Below the pieces are notes generated by a model, which worked only from the letters and a program-made list of their open reading frames with translations, made no database searches and was not told the origin of the DNA. The position numbers and the translations under genes were made by a program. A DNA stretch of 64,000 bases from assembly GCA_047621325.1 (NCBI GenBank), contig JBLHLT010000008.1, positions 62,001 to 126,000 on the forward strand. Reading direction: 5' to 3'. The first letter of the stretch is position 1. Every line of letters begins with the position of its first letter. This DNA comes from Bermanella sp047621325. Lineage in GTDB: Bacteria; Pseudomonadota; Gammaproteobacteria; Pseudomonadales; Oceanobacteraceae. Shown piece by piece: positions 54,076-63,032 of the stretch.

Positions 54076-54921
54076 TTAAAACGCGTAAAGGTATTCTACC
54101 CAAATTTTGTCATCACTTTCGTTCTCAGATAAACGGTGAAAATTGAAACGTAAGTTTTGTGTTTGAGTAACTTGGTAGCCTAGGGTTAATTCAATCTGAT
54201 CATCGCGAATGCCTAAACCACTATCAGCCACATCATCAGACCATGACTTACCCAGTATTGATTGGGTGTAGGTGTAAGCCCCCAGAAACCACCAGTCGTC
54301 ACTAAATTTATAACGTCCATACATTTTAAATGATGTGATAAGAGACGCTATATCTACACCATTGCTCGATGTGTTTAGGCTTTGCTGCGTAGCGCCAGTT
54401 GTATCCGCTTGCGCTTTAGCCTCTGCCAATTTATGACTATTATCCTCAGTGATGACACCACCAATTAACAACACAGGCCAAAGGAAGGTGTTTTTGTTAA
54501 CAGGGAGTGTGGCCAAAGGCCCTGCCTGTATCACAGACATTTGGCCAAAGAATGGATGATCTTTAAAAACCGCATCCAGCGTCCAACCCAAACCGTTATC
54601 TGTATTCAATGAGCCATAACGAAAACGATAATTTGTATTTGTTACTTCGTCGCTCATGCCAGATGCAGAACCTGCAAATTTAGGATCGCCCCCTTCCTCA
54701 TCAGTCATGTCATTCATCTCTAAAATAAAGCCAGTTTTACGAGTCGCTCCAGGGTCGGACAACATGTACATGGCTTTAAGGTTCATACCTTTGTTACCAA
54801 TACCCGTGCCCAAAGCGGTATACGCTTCGGTTGGGCTAGACATATCGATATCCTCATCAGCAATGACATAATTCGCTGTAAAGGCGCTACAAACCATAAT
54901 TATTAATAAGTGCTTAATCAT
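54076..54921 (-). CDS. Predicted outer-membrane beta-barrel protein
   Basis: 281 residues from the ATG at 54921 (MIKHLLIIMVCSAFTANYVIA), a signal peptide with cleavage near YVIA-D. The mature protein alternates hydrophobic and polar residues, ends in Phe (WVEYLYAF) like outer-membrane barrel proteins, and has long loops with Gly/Asp (MTDEEGGDPKFAGSASG). No known family is recognised. It lies between two paralogous inner-membrane proteins on the same strand, so a joint trans-envelope role is possible. Confidence 0.7.
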   Translation of the reverse strand: MIKHLLIIMVCSAFTANYVIADEDIDMSSPTEAYTALGTGIGNKGMNLKAMYMLSDPGATRKTGFILEMNDMTDEEGGDPKFAGSASGMSDEVTNTNYRFRYGSLNTDNGLGWTLDAVFKDHPFFGQMSVIQAGPLATLPVNKNTFLWPVLLIGGVITEDNSHKLAEAKAQADTTGATQQSLNTSSNGVDIASLITSFKMYGRYKFSDDWWFLGAYTYTQSILGKSWSDDVADSGLGIRDDQIELTLGYQVTQTQNLRFNFHRLSENESDDKIWVEYLYAF

Positions 54922-55020
54922 TTTATGTACTCTTTTTGATTGGCAGTTCATTCACTGCCACAATTGATCGAATATTGAGATGAACATGCAAGCTCAAAAC
55001 TCATTTCAAAATTAAAGTGC

Positions 55021-55908
55021 TTATATCTGCTCGTTTTTTTGATCGAACTCATTTACGCAATCGGCACGATGAGGCGGTGGGTTTACACCATAAGGAGGTG
55101 TTTTGGTTTTATGTTGTTTTCGTAAATACCAAATAGCGAATGGAATATGGAGTGCCAAATTAATCCCACCCCATATCATCAATGTATTTTCATTAAACCA
55201 AGGCTCTGAGTTCATGACGGGGGTGAAAACATCGTGTATGCCACGCACAAGAACATGTAGAGCCAAAGAATAAACACGGGCAATCATGTAAAGTTCTGGA
55301 CGTTTTTTTAGTACTGGATATAACTCGGCTGCCATTAATATACAAAAAGAGCTAGCAAAGAAGGCTGGGCTTTCGCCATATACGAAGCACATGTTCCAAG
55401 TGGTATAAAGGAAGTTCCACGATGCCGTGGAGTAAAAAAGTAATTCGTTCGGTCTGTCTTTAGAAATTACCCAATATTGTTGAATTTTGTTTTTGTAAAG
55501 CGGCAGCGGAATGGTGGCGCATAGAATCATGCCACAGATGGCATTAAAGTAGTTTCCCGTGGTTAAGTCCTTAAGCGTCGCCTCTGCGATATTCAGGAAC
55601 AACACACCATATAGAACATATAGAACCCAGCTACCACGGAACGTTCGCATTAAAGGGTGAGTGTTGCCTCGGTAATACCAAGCTATGCGAGCACCGCCGA
55701 CGATAATGGCCGTTGGCACCAATACGCTGATGATTTTTGACCAGCGAAACCAACCTTCCACCTGATCCCATAAAGGAAAACTGAGCAGTGCTGCCATCCA
55801 GAGTGCAAAGGCTATTCTTGGGTATTTTCTCATGACATCAATGAGCAGCAGAAGAAAAGCGATGTACCCAGCCATCGACAAGGCATAGTGCCAAATTGGT
55901 ATATTCAT
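55021..55908 (-). CDS. Multi-pass membrane protein, DUF5692-like (paralogue A)
   Basis: 295 residues with about eight membrane helices and a charged C-terminal tail. It aligns with paralogue B at GWFRWSKIISVL, FLNIAEATLKDL, FNAICGMI and ASWNFLYTTWN. The first gene of the unit, it faces a 311-base regulatory gap and a divergent MarR gene. No function known. The relation to B is seen directly; the family name is from memory. Confidence 0.73.
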   Translation of the reverse strand: MNIPIWHYALSMAGYIAFLLLLIDVMRKYPRIAFALWMAALLSFPLWDQVEGWFRWSKIISVLVPTAIIVGGARIAWYYRGNTHPLMRTFRGSWVLYVLYGVLFLNIAEATLKDLTTGNYFNAICGMILCATIPLPLYKNKIQQYWVISKDRPNELLFYSTASWNFLYTTWNMCFVYGESPAFFASSFCILMAAELYPVLKKRPELYMIARVYSLALHVLVRGIHDVFTPVMNSEPWFNENTLMIWGGINLALHIPFAIWYLRKQHKTKTPPYGVNPPPHRADCVNEFDQKNEQI

Positions 55909-56219
55909 TTGCGCATGACTCCAGTAGTTGAAAGGAAGTTCGTTACAACATTTGAGTTACTTTTCAAACTATGTGTAGCGACATCCCTTTAGATATTTAT
56001 CTAGAAAGATAAGTATATTGATTACTATCTTTCTTGCAAGATATTTACTTATCGTCTAAGTTCTATACTCACTTCCCTTGACTCAGGTCATGTTTCATAC
56101 AAACTATAGGGCTCAGTGAAAGCCGCTACTTACTGTTAGTTGCTAAAATATAAGTTTTCTTATTTTCTAAGTTCAGCGGGGCTTAGCGACAAATTTTTAC
56201 AATAAAGGAGAAATACGGG
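55909..56219. promoter_or_regulatory. Divergent regulatory region with inverted repeat
   Basis: A/T-rich and gene-free. It has a 9-bp inverted repeat AGAAAGATA (56003-56011) and TATCTTTCT (56026-56034) around 14 bases, plus related AGATATTTA copies at about 55991 and 56040. A site of this size fits a MarR-type dimer. It lies between the MarR gene and paralogue A, so control in either direction is possible. Confidence 0.5.
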
Positions 56220-56723
56220 GTGGCAGAACGATATGACACAGAGCAAGAGTTAGAGTTTTATCGAAAATATTGGTCGGAAGCTTATGGACAGACAGGTCAG
56301 TTTGGTATTTATTTGCTAAAAGCTCGGGAGCTGAGTCTACAAAAAGTGATGCCCGCAGTAGAAAAAACAGGATTAAGCACCGCAGAGTTTGATGCCTTGA
56401 CGACGCTTCGAAGATCCGCGCCTCCACATCAAGCTACACCAACGGAGCTGCAACGTTCGATGCTGATTACCTCTGGTGGCTTAACTAAAATACTGTATCA
56501 ATTGGAAGAGAAAGGCTTGGTGAGTCGCTCGACTAATGAGCAGGATAAGCGTGTGAAATATGTCAATCTAACATCAAAAGGAAAAAGCTTGGTTGAAAAA
56601 ACCATACAGGCTGTGCACCAACTTCAAGAACAGTGGTTAGAGGGGGCATTAACAAAAAATGAAACTGATAAATTGATTCAACTACTTGGAAAATCGATCA
56701 AATTTCTAGAAGGCGAAATTTAA
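56220..56723 (+). CDS. MarR family transcriptional regulator
   Basis: 167 residues from a GTG at 56220, with AAAGGAG at suitable distance upstream. The winged helix is ATPTELQRSMLITSGGLTKILYQLEEKGLVSR, seen as SMLITSGGLTKIL with the wing DKRVKYVNLTSKGK. N- and C-terminal helices for dimerisation are present (FYRKYWSEAYGQ; LIQLLGKSIKFLEG). There is no conserved sensing Cys. It is divergent from the membrane-protein unit and upstream of an antiporter, either of which may be its target. Confidence 0.88.
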   Translation: MAERYDTEQELEFYRKYWSEAYGQTGQFGIYLLKARELSLQKVMPAVEKTGLSTAEFDALTTLRRSAPPHQATPTELQRSMLITSGGLTKILYQLEEKGLVSRSTNEQDKRVKYVNLTSKGKSLVEKTIQAVHQLQEQWLEGALTKNETDKLIQLLGKSIKFLEGEI

Positions 56724-56859
56724 TCGAACACATTCGCATGGCCACTTTTTTTGTTTTGATAATACTCTAAACCTGACGCTAATAACCTGAATCATACGAG
56801 CATTCATAGAATATTTATTGAATGGACATCCCCCTAATACGACAAGAGATAATTTTTAT

Positions 56860-58068
56860 ATGGATGCCTCAAGTGTAATATTTCAGCTGCTGATCATTTT
56901 GGTCTTTGCTCGTGTGTTTGGTGAAATATTAGCTTACTTTGGCGCCCCTCCCGTGATCGGAGAGTTAGTGGCAGGTATTGTTATCGGCCCATCAATATTT
57001 GGCTGGGTCGAGATGAATGCCGTTATTAAGATAATGGGTGAAATTGGCGTTATTTTGCTTTTGTTTGATGTAGGATTGGAAACCGATTTACAAAAACTGG
57101 CAAAAACGGGTATTAAATCCGTGGTGGTGGCCATAGGCGGTTTTTTTGCACCCTTCGCTTTGGGTTTTGCCTTATCTTATTGGTGGTTTGAGCTGCCGTT
57201 ATTGAGCGCTCTTTTTGTGGGTGGTGCGTTAACCGCTACTAGCATTGGTATCACGATTAGGGTCTTGGGTGACATGAATCGCCTAAACAGTACCGAAGGT
57301 CAGATTACTTTAGGTGCCGCAGTCTTAGACGATATATTAGGGGTCATATTATTAGCCGTACTTTTTGATTTTTCAACAAAAGGACAGATCGACTGGCTAA
57401 ATACACTGACCATTTTAGCGTTTGTTAGTATTTTCTTTTTGATCGCTCCTATCATCGCTAAAATATTTGCACGCCAAATTCAGAAGTTAGATTCACGGGT
57501 CAATTACCCAGGATTAAAACCCACCACGGTTGTTGCATTGGTATTATTTTTTGCATGGCTAGCTCACTTTTTTGGCGCACCTGAATTACTGGGTGGATTT
57601 GCAGCGGGGATCGCCCTTTCTAGACGGTTTTTTCTACCCTTTGGAGCAGCGCTTCATAATGAAAAAGAATTCGCTCAGAAAATTGAAGTGCAGATTAGAC
57701 CCATTGTTCAATTGTTTACGCCAATATTTTTTGTATCAGTGGGTCTGTCACTGGATCTTGGCCAAATTGATTGGCAATCCAGTTTCTTCTGGTACTTCTC
57801 ATTAGCATTACTTGTGGTTGCAATTGTGACTAAATTCACGGGAGCCATGTTAATTAAAGAGCCGTGGGAGCGAAAAGTTGTGATTGGCATGAGCATGGTG
57901 CCCAGAGGAGAAGTTGGATTAATTTTTACTGGCTTAGGCGCTTCAGCCGCTGTTTTCAGTGATGAAGTTTATACCGCCTTGGTTATGGTGATCGTTTATA
58001 CAACGGTGCTTTCTCCATTTTGGATCAAGTTATACTATAAATACAAAGGCGATAAATTAGAAAGCTAA
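56860..58068 (+). CDS. CPA2 cation:proton antiporter (Kef-type membrane domain)
   Basis: 402 residues from the ATG at 56860 (MDASSVIFQLLI); a TTG 14 codons earlier is less likely. It has about 12 membrane helices, with the CPA2 signatures GAPPVIGELVAGIVIGPSIFG (read as PPVIGELVAGIVIGPS), LLLFDVGLETDL and the ion-site segment AAVLDDILGVILL. It ends without the TrkA-N domain of KefB/C. It probably exchanges Na+ or K+ for H+. It is downstream of the MarR gene by 136 bases and ends at a terminator. Confidence 0.9.
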   Translation: MDASSVIFQLLIILVFARVFGEILAYFGAPPVIGELVAGIVIGPSIFGWVEMNAVIKIMGEIGVILLLFDVGLETDLQKLAKTGIKSVVVAIGGFFAPFALGFALSYWWFELPLLSALFVGGALTATSIGITIRVLGDMNRLNSTEGQITLGAAVLDDILGVILLAVLFDFSTKGQIDWLNTLTILAFVSIFFLIAPIIAKIFARQIQKLDSRVNYPGLKPTTVVALVLFFAWLAHFFGAPELLGGFAAGIALSRRFFLPFGAALHNEKEFAQKIEVQIRPIVQLFTPIFFVSVGLSLDLGQIDWQSSFFWYFSLALLVVAIVTKFTGAMLIKEPWERKVVIGMSMVPRGEVGLIFTGLGASAAVFSDEVYTALVMVIVYTTVLSPFWIKLYYKYKGDKLES

Positions 58069-58117
58069 GGCGCTCTGATTAAATTTTAGTGTGGTGACAT
58101 GCAGATTGGTTTCACAT

Positions 58118-58151
58118 AAAAAAAGCGGATGCTATGACATCCGCTTTTTTT
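58118..58151. terminator. Bidirectional terminator after the antiporter gene
   Basis: AGCGGATG/CATCCGCT stem with a 6-base loop, flanked by A7 and T7, between convergent genes. Confidence 0.9.
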
Positions 58152-58175
58152 GTGTGCATTAAATAGTAACCTAGA

Positions 58176-59213
58176 TTACGGCGCAGGATTAGGATGAATC
58201 ATATGCACCTTGGCAATCTCATTTAAAACATCGTCACTTAAACTCACGTCAATTGATGCAATGTTTTCTTTTAATTGCGCCATCGTGGTCGCGCCAATAA
58301 TATTACTGGTCACAAACGATTGCTGATTTACAAACGCAAGACTCATTTGAGCTGGGGTTAAGTTAAAGTATTGAGCGATATTCACATAGGCATTTATGGC
58401 TTTAACCGCTTGTTCATTATTATAACGAGTAAAACGCTCGTAAAGTGTTAAGCGCCCTTTTTCAGGCTTATCATCCCCTAAATATTTACCGCTTAATGCA
58501 CCAAATGCCATCGGGCTATACGCTAACAAGCCGATGTTTTCACGATGACTCACTTCGGCCAAGCCCACTTCGTAGGTACGGTTTAATAAGTTGTATGGGT
58601 TTTGTATCGACACTGGCTTGGTAAAACCGTGCTCTTCACAAATGCTTAATGCTTTCATTACGCCCCAAGGCGTTTCATTGCTAAAGCCCCAATGCCGAAT
58701 CTTACCTTGCTGAACTAGCTCATTAATGGCGCTAATGGTGTCGAATAACGGCGTTATTTGTTCTTCACTCTTGGCTTGATACCCAAGTTGACCAAAGAAA
58801 TTTGTATTGCGATCCGGCCAATGCAATTGGTACAAGTCGACATAGTCTGTTTGCAAACGTTGTAAGCTTGTTTCGATCGCTTGGTGTATGTGCTCTTTTG
58901 TTAAACGCGGACCATTTCTAAGATAGGTTAAGCCATTACCTGGGCCTGCTACCTTCGTGGCTAAAACAACATCATCACGCTGCCCGCGCTTTGCGAGCCA
59001 CGTTCCAATATATTGCTCTGTTAACCCTTGGGTTTCTGGCTTAGGTGGCACTGGGTACATCTCGGCAGTATCAATAAAATTAATGCCTTGTGATAACGCA
59101 TAATCAAGCTGTTCATGGGCCTCATGTTCTGAATTTTGCTCACCCCACGTCATGGTGCCCAAACAAATTAGGCTCACATCAATATTGGTATTGCCTAGCT
59201 TTTTAAATTTCAT
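58176..59213 (-). CDS. NADP(H)-dependent aldo/keto reductase (Tas-like)
   Basis: 345 residues from the ATG at 59213 (MKFKKLGNTNIDVSLI), the usual Tas length; the longer frame adds 22 unlikely residues. Catalytic Asp and Tyr are in INFIDTAEMYPVPP, the Lys in VLATKVAGPG, and the His in LYQLHWPD. The pattern MTWGEQNSEHEAHEQLDYAL is close to E. coli Tas. Substrate unknown. Confidence 0.9.
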   Translation of the reverse strand: MKFKKLGNTNIDVSLICLGTMTWGEQNSEHEAHEQLDYALSQGINFIDTAEMYPVPPKPETQGLTEQYIGTWLAKRGQRDDVVLATKVAGPGNGLTYLRNGPRLTKEHIHQAIETSLQRLQTDYVDLYQLHWPDRNTNFFGQLGYQAKSEEQITPLFDTISAINELVQQGKIRHWGFSNETPWGVMKALSICEEHGFTKPVSIQNPYNLLNRTYEVGLAEVSHRENIGLLAYSPMAFGALSGKYLGDDKPEKGRLTLYERFTRYNNEQAVKAINAYVNIAQYFNLTPAQMSLAFVNQQSFVTSNIIGATTMAQLKENIASIDVSLSDDVLNEIAKVHMIHPNPAP

Positions 59214-59231
59214 AACCAACCCTTTAAAAAC

Positions 59232-59263
59232 AAAAAAACCGATAGCGCTTACCCTATCGGTTT
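59232..59263 (-). terminator. Terminator of the lipoprotein gene
   Basis: The minus strand gives AAACCGATAG/CTATCGGTTT around 8 bases, then a T-run (59238-59232). It lies about 65 bases after the lipoprotein stop and before the aldo/keto reductase start. Confidence 0.82.
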
Positions 59264-59329
59264 CATTATTAAGACTCAATAATTGCTTAACGCTAAGCTT
59301 GGAATGAATCGTTCCAGTAATACGCTAAA

Positions 59330-60037
59330 TTAATTTTGAATTTTGCAATTACGCCATTCACAGCGTACCAAAAAGTAGGAGTTATCCGCACAACTGGCCT
59401 CTAAAACTTCGTTGGGACCATCTGCTTTTAACGTACGGACTTTTGGATTAACACAGCCTTCGCGCTTAGCCATGCGTTCAATGGCGTAAGCGCTGCGAGA
59501 GAATTTCGTGTTTGACTTACCTTCCATCTGGCTCATTTTAAGATAGAGGTCTTCACCTTGAGCATCGCGCTTTTGCTGCAGCTTAACCAGCAGCGGATAC
59601 ATTTTTGAATCTTCACGTAAATCCATTGCGCCATCACGGTATTCCGCCATGATATCTAAACACGTTGCTGTTTTATCGCCGCTTTCTAAAAGTTCAGCTA
59701 CACGCTGTTCCGCTTCGGCCACGATATCGAAGGTTAATCCCATTGCATAACGGGCTCCGGTTTCTTGGCGAGAATCGGTTAGGGTTACAAGGTTGTAGCT
59801 CAAACCATAATCAGCTGCTTCAACTAGGCTGCCGTTACGTTTCCACCAGCTACGGTAACCGCGCCATGCCGCTTGCTTCGCCGTCACACTTAAATCACTA
59901 CATTGATCTGTCAGTTTACGAACCGTGACATCCTCAACCAGAGCATAGCTAATGGCTTGTTCATCTGGTGTACGCGATACACCACTACAGGCACTTATGG
60001 CCAACACACACATCACTAAAGTTAAACGTTGCAACAC
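59330..60037 (-). CDS. Lipoprotein of unknown function
   Basis: 235 residues from a GTG at 60037, chosen because AGGAG lies 8 bases upstream and the lipoprotein leader follows at once (VLQRLTLVMCVLAISAC). The lipobox is AISAC. The mature protein has paired cysteines that could form disulfides (DQCSDLS, ATCLDI, EGCVNP, ASCADN, VRCEWRNC) and no recognised domain. Single gene with its own terminator. Confidence 0.72.
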   Translation of the reverse strand: MLQRLTLVMCVLAISACSGVSRTPDEQAISYALVEDVTVRKLTDQCSDLSVTAKQAAWRGYRSWWKRNGSLVEAADYGLSYNLVTLTDSRQETGARYAMGLTFDIVAEAEQRVAELLESGDKTATCLDIMAEYRDGAMDLREDSKMYPLLVKLQQKRDAQGEDLYLKMSQMEGKSNTKFSRSAYAIERMAKREGCVNPKVRTLKADGPNEVLEASCADNSYFLVRCEWRNCKIQN

Positions 60038-60084
60038 GTTAGCACTCCTTAATTTACTTTTATTTATTGTAGATGAAACCAGCG

Positions 60085-60327
60085 CTAAACGTTTAGCGAT
60101 TCTAGCCAGTGAATCAATTCTTCTTCGGTAAACGGCCAACCTAATTCATGGCCATCTTTTGTTCTTAGTATTGGAATCAGCATGCCGTATTGATCAACCA
60201 AAGCGTCATCAGCCGCAATATCGACATACGTTAAACTAAAACCCAATACTGGAGCAATACGACGCGTCATACGCTCTGCTATGTCGCATAAATGACAACC
60301 CGTTGTGCCTAATAACGCTAACTGCAC
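60085..60327 (-). CDS. Glutaredoxin-like protein (DUF836 type)
   Basis: 80 residues with a thioredoxin fold. The active site is TTGCHLCD (CHLC), followed by YVDIAADDAL and the cis-Pro region YGMLIPILRTKDG. The family has no assigned partner. It is 47 bases upstream of the GTG-started lipoprotein gene on the same strand. Confidence 0.83.
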   Translation of the reverse strand: MQLALLGTTGCHLCDIAERMTRRIAPVLGFSLTYVDIAADDALVDQYGMLIPILRTKDGHELGWPFTEEELIHWLESLNV

Positions 60328-60391
60328 AGCTTATCCTAATACTTTATGGTGAGCGCAGAATACCACGGTATGAAACAATAAAAAATGCCAT

Positions 60392-60428
60392 AAAAAAACG
60401 GGTAGCGCAGTAAACCGCCCTACCCGTT
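60392..60428 (-). terminator. Terminator of the DUF5610 gene
   Basis: The minus strand gives AACGGGTAG/CTACCCGTT around 14 bases, then a T-run (60398-60392), about 25 bases after the DUF5610 stop. Confidence 0.82.
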
Positions 60429-60450
60429 GTAAAGTGTTTGCTTACGTTAA

Positions 60451-61581
60451 TTATGCGTTTAGCGCATTTAACATAGGCTTTAGTAGATCAGGTAACTGAC
60501 TTTTACCCAGCATTTGAGTAGTTTGATCCATTTGCTCAAACAAATTTTCAAGTAAGCTGCGTGAGTTAGCAAACTGATTCGCCTCTTCAAATGCCTTTTT
60601 TACGCCTTGAGCAAAATTCGCTAATGGATCAGCCAAGCCTTTCGGTAATTTGGCTGTTTCATAGCCTTTACCGCCATTACCGATTGCCTCACCCTTCATC
60701 GCGCCGTATTCGTAAGCGCCTATTTGGGTTTGCTTTAAATCTAAACTGAATTCAGCAATTTGATCCGCATCACTCGTGAGATTCATCGCCATATCAAATG
60801 CAGTACCCAGATCACCGGTATAAAACTCATTGGCTAAGTCATTCACCTGTGACATCAACGATTCAATAGCGGCCATTTCTTCATCGTTTAAATCACCCTC
60901 AACCAAAAGATTAAAGCCTGAACTGTTATTTTGCTCACTGTAACTGGCGTAGAGTTCTTTACTGTCACCACGTGCTTTTAAGGCTTCTTGATAAGATTCG
61001 TAATTGCTCATAGCCTGAATTTTCACCACATCACCTTCTTGCGTGGTCAACTCAAATTCGAAGCTATTGCTGGTGCGCTCATAGGCTTTTGCGTATTCAC
61101 CGGTATTGGATTTTACAATTTCAGCTTGAGGGTTGAAGGTGCTTTTTTCTAACTCATCAATACCGTCATAGATACCCTGTTCGGCTGAATTGATTTTCTC
61201 TGCCAAAGGCTCATTTAGCTTATTTAATGCATCTATTTGCTCACGAGCCTGCTTAAAGCCCGTTTCAACGCCACTGCGCGCCGCATTAAACATCGACTGC
61301 AAGTCTTCATCGCTGGCGCCATTTGCGCGGGCTTGGTTTATGCGTTTGCCCACATGCTGCATAACACTATCAATCACAGCATCAACATCAAACAAACTAT
61401 TAGATTCGTTAACCGTTTTTTCAGGCGGCAAGTCCACACCAAGGTTATCTTTGAGAGCTTGGCCTAAACGCTGATGGGCAAACTTGTCTTGATCAAGATT
61501 TTCTTCAGCCATAACACGAGGCTGAATAGGCTGTGAGAACAGGTTGGATTTATTGAATAATGCAGAATTAAACGACAACAT
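60451..61581 (-). CDS. DUF5610-like protein
   Basis: 376 residues, no signal peptide, polar and strongly helical, with a start FNSALFNKSNLFSQP and QRLGQALKDNLGVDL. The first half (about 50-150) carries a DUF5610-like segment: DVDAVIDSVMQHV, ARSGVETGFKQAREQIDAL, seen as GVETGFKQAREQ. The second half resembles flagellar or secreted helical proteins but nothing specific. Function unknown. A single gene with its own terminator. Confidence 0.75.
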   Translation of the reverse strand: MLSFNSALFNKSNLFSQPIQPRVMAEENLDQDKFAHQRLGQALKDNLGVDLPPEKTVNESNSLFDVDAVIDSVMQHVGKRINQARANGASDEDLQSMFNAARSGVETGFKQAREQIDALNKLNEPLAEKINSAEQGIYDGIDELEKSTFNPQAEIVKSNTGEYAKAYERTSNSFEFELTTQEGDVVKIQAMSNYESYQEALKARGDSKELYASYSEQNNSSGFNLLVEGDLNDEEMAAIESLMSQVNDLANEFYTGDLGTAFDMAMNLTSDADQIAEFSLDLKQTQIGAYEYGAMKGEAIGNGGKGYETAKLPKGLADPLANFAQGVKKAFEEANQFANSRSLLENLFEQMDQTTQMLGKSQLPDLLKPMLNALNA

Positions 61582-61917
61582 GGCACACCTCTAGGTAGCC
61601 AGCCTTGGCTTAGTTAAATAAGTGATACCTGACTTATCGACCCAAGGGCGATTTACTTTAGCTGAATTCATATAGTCTATAAGGCTAATAACATATAAAA
61701 AACCATGTCCTATATAAGCCTATCGCATAACAAAAACATGCCAGTATCGACCCACCACAAACCTGTCTAACAATCACACCAACCCCAGTAAAAACTGTAA
61801 GACAATCTATCGAGCCGACTCAAAAAAATAGACTTGTACCACTAATAATGAAAGACCCACCCCTTGTAGATTGTTAATATTTGTAACCATAAATAACAAT
61901 AAAAATAATGTGATGAC
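61582..61917. other. Gene-free divergent region
   Basis: About 336 bases between the DUF5610 and desaturase genes. I see A/T-rich promoter-like DNA for both, a short AGCC/GGCT hairpin near 61601-61614, and no credible small gene, RNA or known operator. Confidence 0.5.
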
Positions 61918-62952
61918 ATGAACTCTCCAAACACCCAAGACGCCATAGCGATCAAAAACATCCAGCACGCTATTCGCCAAGCCGATGCCGACTTAAAGCA
62001 ACGCCACCCTGTTTTGTTACATCAAAATGCCATTGGCCTTACGATTTGCTTAGTGTCATTAATTGGCATGCTACTTTCAGGCTACGCCTATATCACCGGA
62101 TCGATTCCCGCATGGGCCTGCGTGATAATTTCAGCATTTTTTGCCTCTGTCAGCCATGAGCTCGAACACGACCTGATTCACCGTTTGTATTTCCGTAAAA
62201 AACTATTTGTGCAAAACACCATGATGGCCATTGTGTGGCTGATGCGCCCTAACACCGTCAACCCATGGTTTCGCCGCAACATGCATTTCAATCACCACAA
62301 GGTATCCGGTACGCCTGATGACATAGAAGAACGTGTACTAGGTAACGGCATGGCCTTTAGCTTAAAGCGCATTATTATTACACTTGATGGTTTCCTATCG
62401 ATCTCTTTACGCATGAAAGAGTTAAGCAGTATGAAGGGCTATCACTACTTGGGCTTTGTCTCTAAAGGTGCACCCTTAGCGCATTTATATGTCATAGGCT
62501 TGTATGGATTTTTGGCATTCCAACTTTATGATTTATTCAATTTAAATGCCGTGCTTGGATTACAGTATTCATCGCTATTACTAGAAGCAATCGATGTGCT
62601 TTCAATCGTAATGGTGGTATGGATTTTACCGAATTTATTACGCGCCTTTTGCTTACACAATATCACCGCTGCGCTGCATTATTATGGTGATGTGGATTCC
62701 CTTATTAAACAGTGCCAAATCATGAATCACTGGAGCTTACTTCCTATCCAGCTTTTCTGTTTCAACTTTGGCGCCACCCATGCCATGCATCATTTTGTGG
62801 TAAGCCAGCCGTTTTATTTACGTCAAATGGTCGCTCACAAGGTTTACCCTGTATTAAAAGAGAACGGGGTGCGCTTTAATGATTTTTCCAGTGTATTAAG
62901 AGCAAACCGCTTTACTAAAAGCACAAACGCTCAGCTCGTAACTCAAGCCTAA
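61918..62952 (+). CDS. Membrane fatty-acid desaturase-like protein
   Basis: 344 residues with several membrane helices and three histidine boxes for a di-iron site: SHELEHDLIHR, MHFNHHK and HAMHHFV. A further HNITAALHY segment is present. This is the fatty-acid desaturase/hydroxylase family; likely substrates are acyl lipids, but alkane or sterol-type substrates cannot be excluded. It stands alone with a strong terminator. The ribosome site is weak. Confidence 0.87.
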   Translation: MNSPNTQDAIAIKNIQHAIRQADADLKQRHPVLLHQNAIGLTICLVSLIGMLLSGYAYITGSIPAWACVIISAFFASVSHELEHDLIHRLYFRKKLFVQNTMMAIVWLMRPNTVNPWFRRNMHFNHHKVSGTPDDIEERVLGNGMAFSLKRIIITLDGFLSISLRMKELSSMKGYHYLGFVSKGAPLAHLYVIGLYGFLAFQLYDLFNLNAVLGLQYSSLLLEAIDVLSIVMVVWILPNLLRAFCLHNITAALHYYGDVDSLIKQCQIMNHWSLLPIQLFCFNFGATHAMHHFVVSQPFYLRQMVAHKVYPVLKENGVRFNDFSSVLRANRFTKSTNAQLVTQA

Positions 62953-62958
62953 AACGAT

Positions 62959-63014
62959 AAACACAAAAAAGCCCGCCTAAGTCATCACATTCTTAGGCGG
63001 GCTTTTTTGTGTTT
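62959..63014. terminator. Bidirectional terminator
   Basis: A stem of about 22 bp (AAACACAAAAAAGCCCGCCTAAG paired with its complement) around a 10-base loop, with A and T runs on the two sides. It lies between the convergent desaturase and asparaginase genes. Confidence 0.9.
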
Positions 63015-63032
63015 ATAGCTTTTATAACTCGT

